Shown here one piece after another: positions 16,691-26,160 of a stretch of DNA of 64,000 nt. Source of the DNA: Paenibacillus sp. FSL R7-0204 (GTDB lineage Bacteria; Bacillota; Bacilli; Paenibacillales; Paenibacillaceae); the NCBI RefSeq assembly GCF_038002225.1, contig NZ_JBBOCA010000001.1:5580001-5644000 (forward strand), written 5' to 3'. Numbering within the stretch: the first letter of the stretch is position 1; every line of letters begins with the position of its first letter. The notes under the pieces are model-generated. The model ran no database searches and was not told the origin of the DNA. It saw only the letters and a list, made by a program, of their open reading frames with translations. Both the position numbers and the translations under genes were made by a program.

Positions 16691-18439
16691 ATGTTATTAG
16701 AAGCCGTGTATCATCGTCCCCGTCTGAACTGGTCGTATGCCTATGATCACAACACCATCCACCTGCGGCTGCGGGCCAAGAAGGGGGATCTGACCGAGGT
16801 CTTCGCCTGGGCGGGTGATAAATATGCCTGGGACACCACTAAGGAATTGATTCCGATGACCCTGTTCACTTCCGATGCGATGTTCGATTACTGGGAATGC
16901 GAATCGGTTCCGCTCTACCGCAGGCTGAAATACGGCTTCCTGCTGCAGCAGGGCAAAGAGCGCATCTGGATGACAGAGAGTGATTTCCAGAAGGAGCGTC
17001 CCGCGAACCCCAACCGGCTGTTTGAATTCCCCTACATAAGCCGCGGTGATGTCTTCACGCCTCCGGCCTGGGTCAAGGATGCGGTGTTTTATCAGATTTT
17101 CCCGGAACGGTTCGCTAACGGCAATCCCGGCATAAGCCCTGCTAATGTGGAGCCTTGGGGCGGAACCCCCCGGCCGGATAATTTCTTCGGCGGAGATCTG
17201 CAGGGTGTCATAGATCATCTCGACCATCTGACAGAGCTGGGCATTACGGGCATTTATTTCACACCGGTCTTCACTGCCACCACCAATCACAAATATGACA
17301 CGGAGGACTACATGCAGGTCGATCCGCATTTCGGTGATGTGGCCACACTGAAAAGATTGGTCGATGCTTGTCATGAGCGCGGCATCCGCGTGCTGCTGGA
17401 CGCGGTCTTCAACCATGCGGGCCGTACCTTCGCTCCGTTCGTGGATGTGCTGGAGAAGGGTGAGGATTCGGAGTATAAGAACTGGTTCCATATCCGGGAA
17501 TATCCGCTCCAGGTCGTGAACAATATTCCGACCTACGATGCCTTCGCCTTCGAGCCGCTGATGCCGAAGCTGAACACAGAGCATCCTGAGGTGAAGGAAT
17601 ATTTGCTGAAGGTCGCAGAGTATTGGATTAAGGAGGTCGGCATCGACGGCTGGCGTCTGGATGTGGCCAACGAGGTGGATCACGAATTCTGGCGTGATTT
17701 CCGCAAAGTGGTGAAGCGTGCCAACCCCGAGGCTTACATTCTGGGCGAGATCTGGCATGAATCAGCCCCTTGGCTGGAAGGCGACAAATTCGATGCCGTC
17801 ATGAACTACCCGTTCACGGATGCGGTGCTTGACTTCTTCGTCTACGGAACGCTGGATGCGGAAGGCTTCGCCCATTCGATCGGCAGACAGCTGTCCCGGT
17901 ATCCGCTCCAGGCCAGCGAGGTTGCCTTCAATCTGCTGGGCAGCCATGATACTGCGCGGCTGCTGACTGTGGCAGAGGGCGATAAGAACGTCATGAAGCT
18001 GGCTGCGCTGTTCCAGTTCACCTTCATGGGTACGCCCTGCATTTACTACGGGGACGAGATCGGAATGGATGGCGGGGGCGACCCGGATTGCCGTAAATGT
18101 ATGGAGTGGGACCCGGAGCGGCAGGACCGCGATTTGTTCAACTTTTACCGTAAGCTGATTCAGATCCGCGGCAGCCACCCGGCGCTGCGTACCGGACGCT
18201 TCACCTTCCTTGAAGCCGGAGCCGGAGGCAGTAAGCTGGCATACGAGCGCAGTCTGGGCGATGATCTGATCATCGTGCTGATCAATACGGAGGAGACGGT
18301 ACAGACCTTCCGGCTGGACGTTCAGGAACGCAATTGGGAGAATCTCTGGACCGGCGAAGCGCTCCGCGCCGAACGAGGCAAGCTGTCACTGCGGCTGCCG
18401 GCATACGGCTTCGCTGTACTTCAGGCCCAGATGTCCTAA
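16691..18439 (+). CDS. Neopullulanase / cyclomaltodextrinase, GH13
   Basis: A 582-residue cytoplasmic GH13 enzyme of the neopullulanase-cyclomaltodextrinase-maltogenic amylase group. An N-terminal CBM34-like domain (about 1-120) precedes the barrel. The four conserved regions are DAVFNHAG, GWRLDVANE (nucleophile Asp), GEIWHE (acid/base Glu) and LLGSHDT. There is no signal peptide, so it acts on imported maltodextrins or cyclodextrins. AGGAGG lies about eight bases before the ATG. It is transcribed divergently from mdxE across a long regulatory region. Exact substrate preference within the group cannot be read from the sequence. Confidence 0.9.
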   Translation: MLLEAVYHRPRLNWSYAYDHNTIHLRLRAKKGDLTEVFAWAGDKYAWDTTKELIPMTLFTSDAMFDYWECESVPLYRRLKYGFLLQQGKERIWMTESDFQKERPANPNRLFEFPYISRGDVFTPPAWVKDAVFYQIFPERFANGNPGISPANVEPWGGTPRPDNFFGGDLQGVIDHLDHLTELGITGIYFTPVFTATTNHKYDTEDYMQVDPHFGDVATLKRLVDACHERGIRVLLDAVFNHAGRTFAPFVDVLEKGEDSEYKNWFHIREYPLQVVNNIPTYDAFAFEPLMPKLNTEHPEVKEYLLKVAEYWIKEVGIDGWRLDVANEVDHEFWRDFRKVVKRANPEAYILGEIWHESAPWLEGDKFDAVMNYPFTDAVLDFFVYGTLDAEGFAHSIGRQLSRYPLQASEVAFNLLGSHDTARLLTVAEGDKNVMKLAALFQFTFMGTPCIYYGDEIGMDGGGDPDCRKCMEWDPERQDRDLFNFYRKLIQIRGSHPALRTGRFTFLEAGAGGSKLAYERSLGDDLIIVLINTEETVQTFRLDVQERNWENLWTGEALRAERGKLSLRLPAYGFAVLQAQMS

Positions 18440-18499
18440 GGTATTGTCAGGTATAAATTTATGGATTGGATCTGCTGTACACGTTTGAACGGGAGCAAC

Positions 18500-18678
18500 T
18501 GTACTTTGTACAATGGAATGCTGTAAAAAGCGGCTAACCTACAGACTCTATTGCATTCTGTACACTTGAATTTCAAGAAACGGCCGTTTTTCCGCCCAAA
18601 TGCAGCATTCAACTGTACGAACTACAATAGCATCCGATTTAACGGCCAATTCGGAGGTTTCTAGTGTACGAAATGCAA
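18500..18678. repeat. Family A four-box intergenic element
   Basis: Four 14-base boxes lie at 18500-18513 (TGTACTTTGTACAA), 18551-18564 (TTGCATTCTGTACA), 18614-18627 (TGTACGAACTACAA) and 18665-18678 (TGTACGAAATGCAA). By their asymmetric centres the first two are forward and the last two reverse. Centre-to-centre spacings are 51, 63 and 51. The same arrangement recurs at 26901-27078. Confidence 0.7.
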
Positions 18679-18890
18679 TTGGTTAGTCAACGTATGCTCC
18701 AGACACGTCTCAGATACGATAACGATGGGTTTGGCGGAAGGTAAAGTTAACACGCTGTTGGTTTCTTGCTGCTGTTTTAATTCTTTTTACTCTTTCGGGC
18801 AGATGGAGTTGGACAGACTACAGTTAGAAGAGGACTGCTTGCGCAATATTGAATGCATTCACTTCGCATACCGGCAATTACCGGCAACAC

Positions 18891-18938
18891 AAACAGGGTA
18901 TTCCGCAGCGGCCTTCAGGCTGGCGGAATACCCTGTTT
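18891..18938. terminator. Strong bidirectional hairpin after the neopullulanase gene
   Basis: AAACAGGGTATTCCGC (18891-18906) is perfectly complementary to 18923-18938. T-rich sequence flanks the stem on both strands. It separates the neopullulanase gene from the oppositely oriented SLH remnant. Confidence 0.7.
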
Positions 18939-18967
18939 CGTTATGAAGCCGGATTACTTGTACAGGC

Positions 18968-19440
18968 TTACTGGCTGAGCAGGTTATAGATCACCTGCGC
19001 GCTCTCTGCACGGGTCAGCTGTCCCTGCGGGATGAACTGCCGCTGCTCTCTGCCCTCTACTAGCTTCAAGGCTGTAGCAGCATTGACATAAGCTTTCGCC
19101 CATTCACGAATGCCGGAAGCATCTGTATATACAGTCGGCTGTACCGCCGCTGCGAGTTTCTCCCTCTGCTTGAATTCAAGGGCATGGACAAGCCCCTCCG
19201 AGTGAATGCCCCAGTTCATTCCCTCTCAGCACACTGGCTACCCAAAGCGGCAGCAGCACGGCAGTCATGCCCGACTCTAGACGAAGTTCTGCCTGGCCGT
19301 CCTTGGCTGAGCTGAGTTGCACCTCACTGACCTTCAGGCGCTGTACCGGCGTTGACGAGATCTCTCCGGATTCTGCCGATAAAAAATGACGAATTTACCT
19401 GGTCCAGGCCCGCCAGATTGATGGCGACCTTCCCGTTAGT
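18968..19440 (-). pseudogene. SLH-domain surface protein, C-terminal remnant
   Basis: The last 83 codons (18968-19219) encode an S-layer homology segment, with YTDASGIREWAKAYVNAA then FIPQGQLTRAESAQVIYNLL. Upstream on the same strand the homology continues in other frames: GQAELRLESGMTAVLLPLWV around 19240-19330 and GKVAINLAGLDQVN around 19385-19430. At least two frameshifts separate these pieces and the N-terminal part is gone. SLH domains bind pyruvylated cell-wall polymer. This is a decayed gene. Confidence 0.75.
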
Positions 19441-19850
19441 CGATGGATAAGTTCGCCACTGGTTATGGAATTAAGTTTATCTGGATAATTAATGGGATGT
19501 AGTGGATACAACGTTGACGCAGTTCGAAGTGGAACTTGAGCAACCTTTTCTCGAAATCATATTGGGTAAACGGAGTGAGGTGCAACCTTTATACCGCTAT
19601 TTATGCGATAGCAAAGGAATATCCTTATCGCATCGAAGCTGTGCGCCCTGGGCTTCGGCAACGGTTAACGGAATGGATTTGTACCATAGGAGAAAATAAG
19701 GGATGGAGACAAGATCAGGGATGAAAGGACGAACAGTATATTTAACTGAGTTTGAACGTGAATTATTGTCAGGTTATTTTGATATTGGTAATGAGCCTTG
19801 AAGGGAAAGAAAATGAAGCAGCCTTATATCAGACGTCCTATCATATTCTA
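19441..19850. other. Stretch without a recognisable gene
   Basis: Short overlapping frames occur but none has a convincing start, ribosome binding site or family motif. A 26-codon frame at 19721-19801 (MKGRTVYLTEFERELL) has an ATG but no recognisable relatives. The stretch probably holds degraded mobile-element DNA. Confidence 0.4.
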
Positions 19851-19854
19851 ACCA

Positions 19855-20623
19855 ATGTGTCCAGCAGCCAAGCGACCCTTTGACGTTGGAATCGAAGCCA
19901 AGTATACCTGGACGCTTAAGCTGGCCATGCTCTTTGTGGAGCGGGAATTCGGTGAAACCTACACGGAAAATGGTATTTCCGTCTTGTTGCACCGGCTCGG
20001 ATTTAGCCAAACCAAGACAACCTACACTATGGATCTAGCCGATCCTGCGGGCAAGAAACGTTCAGGTCAGAAATCTTTCCTGCACTAAAAAAGTCAATTA
20101 ACCATGAAATCGACATTTGCTGTTTGAAGACGAGTGTATGGTTCGGGCCTATCAATCACTGCAATACACCTGGTTTCCTTTAGGCCAGCAGCGAAAGGTG
20201 CCGACGTATGGCCAGCATGAAGGCGTAATATTGTTTGGTGTCCTGAACTATGAGACGGAGCACGTCCTTTACCGAGATGGCGAGCGATATGACACCCCGG
20301 TACTCCTCCAGTTTCTTGATGCTGTCCTGAAGTCTTATCCGAATGGAAAAATTGTAATGATTCTGGACAATAGCCGGATTCATCATGCTGAACAGGTGCA
20401 AGCCTATCTGCAAAAGCATACACGGCTGTATTTTGTTTCCCTGCCAAAGTGCTCACCAGAGCTCAGCTTGGTGGAAGGGCTATGGAAATGGATTAAAAGT
20501 GACGTTGTCCACAACGTATTTTACAAGAAGTTCTACCACATTCGCATCAACGTTGCTGCTTTCATGAAAAGCGTCAATGATAATCCGTTGGAGGTCGTTA
20601 ATCGGCTTTGTATAAGAATGTAA
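19855..20623 (+). pseudogene. IS630-family transposase, frameshifted
   Basis: The first part (19855 to about 20070) has the winged-helix region typical of IS630 transposases (KYTWTLKLAMLFVEREFG, ISVLLHRLGFSQTKTTYT). Homology then moves to another frame (EIFPALKKSINHEID, about 20070-20112) and again into the frame at 20117 (LLFEDECMVRAYQSL). The DDE core includes VMILDNSRIHHAEQVQ and SPELSLVEGLWKWIK. Two frameshifts and a missing N-terminus make it inactive. It borders the toxin-immunity pair and may mark how that DNA arrived. Confidence 0.85.
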
Positions 20624-20833
20624 TTCAAAAGTTCAGTCTATATAGCGTGGATAAGGTGTTGCGAATGGGAGAGAAGTGCTCTTAGAATCATCAGCATTTA
20701 AGACAATCGAGGTGATCACATGATTGCTTGTCTATTCACAATGGACTACTAAATTCCCCTACTAAACAATGAAGAGGAATTTATGGAATACAAAAGGTGA
20801 ATTCCATGAATTCTATTGCAAAAGGAGACATTT

Positions 20834-21684
20834 ATGAAAAAGACAGTGAAGTATATTTTAGTATTTTGTCTACTATTGTTTGCATTCCCTAGCAGTATTT
20901 TTGCCGAAGAGGTTACAGGATCTGATTTAACCGCCCCTAATAATGTTACTAGAGATCTTGTTGCTGAAGAGAAGCTTCCAACATTTGCACTAGTTTTTAA
21001 CGGGGATGATCAGATAGGCTCAAAACAAATTGGAATAAATCAAAAAGTTGACATGGAAGCGTTGAAAAAAGAGTTCTTATCTACCCCAGATCCTTTAAAT
21101 AAGGCTGACATTGAAATGTCAAGTAAAAACAAACTTTTTTTTGATAGAGATGAACCTGGATTGACTCCTATTTCCAGCCCACAAGCACTAACACCTGATG
21201 GTATCTCGGTTGTACTTGTAAGATCAGGACTTGTCGTAAACAATACTCAAAATCATTAACATATTACTACTCAACTTATTCAAGTATGTATGGAATTTGG
21301 ACTGATCCTAACGGTGGATTATCTACTGCTGGAGATACAATGACAGAATCTGAGATACTCTTAAACAGCTTAGGTCAGCAATATCCAACCTGGAGAAATG
21401 TTGATGTTCTTGGGTTTTTAAATTCCACTATGCCAAGCACAGCACAATGGGCAACGGTTCCTTCTTCAGTTACCGCAGCCCTTCGCAATACCTTTGATAG
21501 CACAGTGAGAGCTAAATACAAAACCTATTATGATCAAAATTATGGATACGTAAATTGGGTTCCTACAATTGAAATTCACCATATTCGTCCGTTACAATTT
21601 GGAGGAGGAAATGATTTTTCTAACTTAATACCACTTCATGCGGATATTCATGCTAAATTTTCCTTCTGGTTTCAGTACTATTAA
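20834..21684 (+). pseudogene. Secreted HNH nuclease toxin, frameshifted
   Basis: ATG at 20834 follows AAAGGAG. The N-terminus is a signal peptide, MKKTVKYILVFCLLLFAF then SSIFA-EE. The frame runs to 21259 and stops. Coding potential continues in another frame, open from before 21238 to 21684; its ATG at 21286 has no ribosome binding site. That part ends in an HNH-type motif, EIHHIRPLQFGGGNDFSNLI then PLHADIHAKF, the DNA-cutting fold common in polymorphic toxins. A one-base indel around 21230-21257 would join both parts into one protein of about 280 residues. The SUKH gene 20 bases downstream is the expected immunity gene. AT-rich composition suggests transfer. Confidence 0.7.
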
Positions 21685-21704
21685 TTTATTGAGGGGAGGG
21701 CAAA

Positions 21705-22256
21705 ATGTCAAAATTAATTATCGCATCTTTAGAAGCTTTAAAAAAGGTGATTTGTAATAACAAAAATATTCACATTCAAAGAAATTTAGGATTCCAGCTT
21801 TCATGTACCTTCTCATTCTCCAAGCCCGTTTCATTGGAAGAAATCGAGGATTTCGAGGCAGAGACAGACTTAAAGTTGCCTGATGATTATAAGTTCTTTT
21901 TGTCTCTTCACAATGGAATGGAATTGTATAAGGATGTTGAAGAATCAGCTCCTCATTGGCATATTTATGGGGTGGATGAAATTATTGATGCCTTAGAAAA
22001 GTTTCCTACCCCTGAGAATGTGTATGTCATTGCAAAATTCAGTGAGACATTAATTTGTGTGAACAGCGATTATGTAAAGCAAGGCAGAAAAGACTATATT
22101 TTTGACCAATCAATTTACACCTCTACTCGTGATAATGGTGATCCACTTAATTTGAATTTTGAACTTTGGTTAGATCGATTGCTGGTATCACAGGGGGATC
22201 AATTTTGGTTGTGGAATGGCATCACACCTGAAAATCTTAATGAATATTTTCCTTAA
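21705..22256 (+). CDS. SMI1/KNR4 (SUKH) immunity protein
   Basis: A 183-residue cytoplasmic SUKH-superfamily protein. The family pattern is clear: SLEEIEDFEAETDLKLPDDY, KFFLSLHNGMELY, and WHIYGVDEII later. SUKH proteins neutralise nuclease toxins by binding them. The gene follows the HNH toxin by 20 bases, with GAGGGGAGG before the ATG, and is intact although the toxin frame is broken. It could still protect against the same toxin from neighbours. AT-rich like the toxin gene. Confidence 0.85.
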   Translation: MSKLIIASLEALKKVICNNKNIHIQRNLGFQLSCTFSFSKPVSLEEIEDFEAETDLKLPDDYKFFLSLHNGMELYKDVEESAPHWHIYGVDEIIDALEKFPTPENVYVIAKFSETLICVNSDYVKQGRKDYIFDQSIYTSTRDNGDPLNLNFELWLDRLLVSQGDQFWLWNGITPENLNEYFP

Positions 22257-22367
22257 ATACTCCCCCACTCAGTTGACGCTTGAAGTGGTAGATTTTTGCA
22301 AACAGGAGAGAAACATCTTCTTGTATAGCAAGCGATCCCTCGTTTTTTGCAGTTTTATTGTTTTTAA

Positions 22368-22390
22368 GGGTAGCGGTTAAACCGCTACCC
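22368..22390. terminator. Palindromic hairpin between immunity gene and pullulanase remnant
   Basis: GGGTAGCGGTT (22368-22378) is perfectly complementary to AACCGCTACCC (22380-22390). No clear T run follows on either strand, so it is a probable but unproven terminator shared by the two convergent transcripts. Confidence 0.5.
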
Positions 22391-24080
22391 TATTTATGTT
22401 GTAGGAATCATTCTCGTCACGGTTATGGTGCGTCCCGCACGATGCAAAACTCCAAACTCGAACCGCAAAATTCTTTGCTTTAGAGTTCGTTGTGCTGAGA
22501 TCGACAATCGCCGCCTTGCCAACCGTATCGCCGCCAGCGCCTGCTTCCCCTGCCGTATTCACTGTGAACACGGCCATCGACTTGGCATAAGGATCAAGCA
22601 CCTGCCGGGTGACCGAATCATTGGTGACCTCATACTGGTAGTAGAAGCCTCTCACATCATCAGCACCGGGAGCTCCATCAAGATCAGCGGCTCTCAGCCG
22701 GGCCGACCAGACACCTTTCTCACCAAGGGTCAGCTCCACACGGCCAACCGTGCGGTCAGCATCCGCTGCATCGTATACCATGGCAGTCACAGAGCTTGCC
22801 TTGGGCGCCCACAGCTTCAGCGTTGCCGAATGATTGTCCTGATGATACGTGGCTCCCAGATCATCCCCGGTGTAACTGTACATCTCATCGAGCATTCTCC
22901 AGCCGGTGGAAGCGGATACCGTTGTCCCGGCGTAAGTTACACGGAGTGAAATCTTGCCCAGGTCAAAAGCACCAGTAGCCACCTCCAGGGTGCCTCCGCC
23001 CGTAATCGTCACCGCTGTGACCGGAATGGCCGTCCCTTCCGCATCCTTCACGGTAATAGCGGTCTTCAGCGCAGCAGGGTCCAGCCCGTCCGTCATAGTG
23101 AAGCCCAGCACCAGCTTGCCGGCAGACAGCACCTCAGCAGACAACAGGCCAATCGGCGTCTCGCCGAAAGGAGAAGTGTAGACGTTCGGATCATTCTCCT
23201 TCACCCATAGCTGATTGTAGCGGTCCAGCAGTGTAAAGCTTTTATTCTCATTGCCTGCCGGACTATCCTTGTCACCGCTTACAGGCTTCATGACGATGAA
23301 GCTAATCGTCTTCGCGTTCTCCTTGAGCGGGATGTCAACGTAAGCACCGTAGGCATCCTTATGCTCCGGTGCGAACGGAGTTGCGCCCTTAGGCCATCCT
23401 TCGGAAGGCGAGGCTACATCGTCCCACAGCCACAGGCCGTACTGGCTCTGATTGTTATCCGCACGCGAATAATGAATCCGCACCGTATTCTCCGGGAGAG
23501 ACACCGGCTCGTAAGGCGTCGCCAGATTGGAGCCTTCTTTGATCCAGACTTCGTTGGTCTCTGGAGTGCCGATCAGGAAGGTCTTGTCGCCGTTCTCCAT
23601 CTCCTTGACTCCGCTGACGCGGTTAACCACGAGGAAGGAGACCGACTTCGCCCCTTCTTTGACTGGCAGATCGACATATACGCCGTAGGCATCCGTCTGT
23701 CCCGCCGGGAAGGGGACCGCACCCTTCGGCCAGTCTGCGGACGGGGAAGCCACATCTCCCCAGGTCCACAAGCCCAGATCAGCATAATTGCCGTCCACAC
23801 GGTGGTAATGAACCCGCAGGTGCCCCGCCGGAACCGGCTGTAACTCACCTTCTCCGGCAGGAGCGGTATACAGAGCGGAAACACTATGGTCCGCTACGCT
23901 GTACTGGAACGTTACCGGAAGCTTCGCAGGCAGCTTAAGCTCCTGTGCAGGTTCAGGGTAAGCCGTCCCTTCCCTCCTTACGGACAAACAATGTAAGTAC
24001 GGCCGCCTAAGGCCAACAAAATAACTTCGAACCTCCTTCTCCTTAAGGTAAAAGCACTTCAAACCAATCTGATTCAGCAC
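22377..24080 (-). pseudogene. Pullulanase N-terminal half, catalytic domain missing
   Basis: The frame encodes two CBM41-type starch-binding modules, near residues 88-185 (VHYHRVDGNYADLGLWTWGD) and 205-305 (IHYSRADNNQSQYGLWLWDD), then a bacterial Ig-like region, then the beta-sandwich that precedes the barrel of type I pullulanases (SATLKLWAPKASSVTAMVYD). Homology ends near VGKAAIVDLS, close to 22500, exactly where the GH13 barrel should begin. About 30 unrelated codons follow. No clear signal peptide is left at the start. It is a decayed extracellular pullulanase, whose 3' half was probably lost when the AT-rich toxin region arrived. Confidence 0.85.
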
Positions 24081-24086
24081 AAAATA

Positions 24087-24104
24087 TGCGCAAACGTTTG
24101 CAAG
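24087..24104. promoter_or_regulatory. Palindromic LacI/MalR operator before the pullulanase remnant
   Basis: TGCGCAAACGTTTGCAAG contains the perfect palindrome GCAAACGTTTGC. It is the best copy of the operator in the window and lies between the pullulanase remnant and the divergent LacI-family gene. The rest of 24105-24465 shows no gene. Confidence 0.7.
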
Positions 24105-24465
24105 AAGAGGTATAGTGAACTGATTGCTGGAATCAACCGGAGAACGGCTCTTAAATCTTCCGTAAAACCAGCCTTTGTAAGCGATTGCTGCAATTCGTTA
24201 ACATACTAATCTCCCGGCAAACTAATTGTCAACTACTTATTTTTTGAAAACTGATTCGCAATCACAAATTTTATTTGCACATTTTTCGCACAAATTTCTT
24301 CCTCGAATTGCACAGATTTGCGCAAATTCCGATACTATTTCCAGACTCGGAATGGCTAAAGCATCTGCGCTGCATGCTGCTCAGAACGTACAAGCTGCCG
24401 GGATTGCGCCATACACGAGGTTTCACTATTTACAATCCTCCCCACTTCGATTAATATTACTGTGT

Positions 24466-24481
24466 AAAGCAAACGGTTCCA
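24466..24481 (+). promoter_or_regulatory. Operator just before the LacI-family gene
   Basis: AAAGCAAACGGTTCCA is a half-conserved copy of the GCAAACGTTTGC operator, ending a few bases before the AGGAGG of the regulator gene. It suggests autoregulation. Confidence 0.5.
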
Positions 24482-24494
24482 TTAGGAGGTTTCT

Positions 24495-25529
24495 ATGACA
24501 GTTACCATTAAGGACGTTGCCAAGAAAGCGGGAGTCTCTCCCTCCACGGTGTCCCGGGTGTTGTCAGGCCATCCCAGAATCAGCTTAGAAACTTCCCGTA
24601 AGGTCAAAGTGATTATGGAAGAAATGGGCTACACCCCGAACATGATGGCCAAAAGTCTGGTATCCAAGACCACTAACAGTATCTGCATCATTCTTCCAAA
24701 ACCGGCTGAAGAGCTGTTCTCCAATTTGTTTTTTATGGAATTAATCCGTGGGATCCTCACTCAGTCCAGCCGGTCCGGCTATGATGTGCTGATCAGTTCC
24801 GGGGCGAACGAGAAGGAGGAGCTTGAAGCTGTCTCCCGTCTGCTCAAAGGACGCCGTGTGGACGGCGTTATTCTGCTGTATTCCCGTAAAGACGATTCGG
24901 TGATCGATTTTCTGCAGTCGGGCGGTTATCCCTTTGTCCTGGTTGGACGGAGCGACCGCTACGAGGATATTCTGTCAGTGGACAATGATAATATCATGGC
25001 CGCCTATGATGCGACGAATCATCTCATCTCCATGGGACATGAACGCATCGGCTTCGTCAGCGGCCCGCCGAACCTTATCGTTTCACGCGACCGGCTGGAG
25101 GGTTACCGCAAGGCCATGCAGGGTAAGAATCTTACAATGAAGGATGAATGGATTGTTGAAGGCGAATTCCTGCAGGACAGCGGCTATAGGGCGATGTCCT
25201 TCTTCATGAATCTTCCGAACCGTCCGACAGCACTTGTCGCGGTGGATGATATGGTCTCATTCGGGGTACTCCGCGGATTGAACGAGCTGAAGTACAAGGT
25301 CCCTGAGGATCTGGCGATTGTCAGCTTCAACAATATCCCGCTCTCCGAGCTCTCCAGTCCTCCGATCAGCAGTATTGATATCGGGATTTATCATCTTGGC
25401 TATACGGCCTCACAGGTGCTGATCCAGAACATTCAGAAGCCGGATAATCAAGACGGTTATACGAACCGTTTTGTCATTCCCCACCGTCTAATCGTACGGG
25501 AGTCCTCTATGCATGCTCCGGGAAATTAA
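24495..25529 (+). CDS. LacI-family regulator of maltodextrin use (MalR-like)
   Basis: A 344-residue LacI/GalR repressor. The N-terminal helix-turn-helix is TIKDVAKKAGVSPSTVSRVL followed by the hinge helix region (MMAKSLVSKTTNSICIILP). The C-terminal sugar-sensing domain shows DGVILLYSR, GHERIGFVSGP and PTALVAVDDMVSFGVLRGL. AGGAGG precedes the ATG. It lies in the middle of the maltodextrin genes, and GCAAACG-type palindromes occur before mdxE, the pullulanase remnant, its own start and the pgmB region, so it most likely represses this regulon until maltose appears. Family assignment is firm; ligand is inferred. Confidence 0.9.
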   Translation: MTVTIKDVAKKAGVSPSTVSRVLSGHPRISLETSRKVKVIMEEMGYTPNMMAKSLVSKTTNSICIILPKPAEELFSNLFFMELIRGILTQSSRSGYDVLISSGANEKEELEAVSRLLKGRRVDGVILLYSRKDDSVIDFLQSGGYPFVLVGRSDRYEDILSVDNDNIMAAYDATNHLISMGHERIGFVSGPPNLIVSRDRLEGYRKAMQGKNLTMKDEWIVEGEFLQDSGYRAMSFFMNLPNRPTALVAVDDMVSFGVLRGLNELKYKVPEDLAIVSFNNIPLSELSSPPISSIDIGIYHLGYTASQVLIQNIQKPDNQDGYTNRFVIPHRLIVRESSMHAPGN

Positions 25530-25547
25530 GACATGTACAAGAAAATG

Positions 25548-25579
25548 AATGAAGCAGACTTACGCTTCATTTATTTTTT
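25548..25579 (+). terminator. Rho-independent terminator after the LacI-family gene
   Basis: AATGAAGC (25548-25555) pairs with GCTTCATT (25564-25571), followed by TATTTTTT. It lies about 20 bases past the stop codon. Confidence 0.85.
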
Positions 25580-25587
25580 GGAGCTTT

Positions 25588-25603
25588 GTACAAACGTTTG
25601 CGC
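25588..25603. promoter_or_regulatory. Operator between the LacI-family gene and pgmB
   Basis: GTACAAACGTTTGCGC carries the core of the MalR-type palindrome. It lies well upstream of pgmB, separated from it by the 51-bp box array. Confidence 0.55.
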
Positions 25604-25820
25604 TAATTAAGTTCGGAATGCTGCTGGCAGGGGTACCTCCCACTGCCCCTACTGTTGCTGGCGGCTCTGCTTGTGCTAAACCGCAGATACGATTACGGGG
25701 ATTTCCTCTGCCGCTGCTGGCGATGAGGTTGATGGTGACGTGGTACTGAAGCAAGTGATGGCGCTGGGGCTGATACACACTTATGGGATTTTCCCTGTTC
25801 GGCCCTCAGTGCAGTGGAAT

Positions 25821-26112
25821 GTTGTACTTTGAGCAGGATTTCCGCCAGCAGGGCTTGTTCCACACAGGAATGTTGCACGTTTTGCAGGATTCCCGCCCAT
25901 TTGGTGCGCAACTCACAAGAGTTGTTGTAATTTGTGCAAGAATTTCGCCAGCGGAGCATGATTCGCAAAGAAATGTTGCACTTTGTACACGATTCTCGTC
26001 CATAGGGTGGCCACTCACCCCGACTATTGTACTTTGAGCAGGATTTCCGCCAGCAGCGGGACTTTTTCCGCACAGGAATGTTGCACGTTTTGCAGGATTC
26101 CTGCCCATTTGG
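25821..26112. repeat. Six-copy 51-bp array of family A forward boxes
   Basis: Boxes of the form GTTGYAC-TTTG-RCA start at 25821, 25872, 25924, 25975, 26026 and 26080. Each is followed by GGATT(T/C)CCGCC or a variant. Units alternate between a GCCAGCAG tail and a CCCATTTGG tail. Units one-two and five-six are almost identical, indicating block duplication. The box core is the forward box of the elements at 18.5 and 26.9 kb. No gene fits. Confidence 0.75.
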
Positions 26113-26160
26113 CGGGTTGCCCATCTCAATTTGTTCACTAATCATTTTAGGAGGTTCAAC

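Noticed and set aside
18725..18946. 73-codon frame after the neopullulanase gene
   Set aside because: It runs into the perfect terminator palindrome at 18891-18938 and lacks a ribosome binding site.
25821..26112. Possible CRISPR array
   Set aside because: The boxes vary and intervals are related to one another; no cas genes occur in the window.
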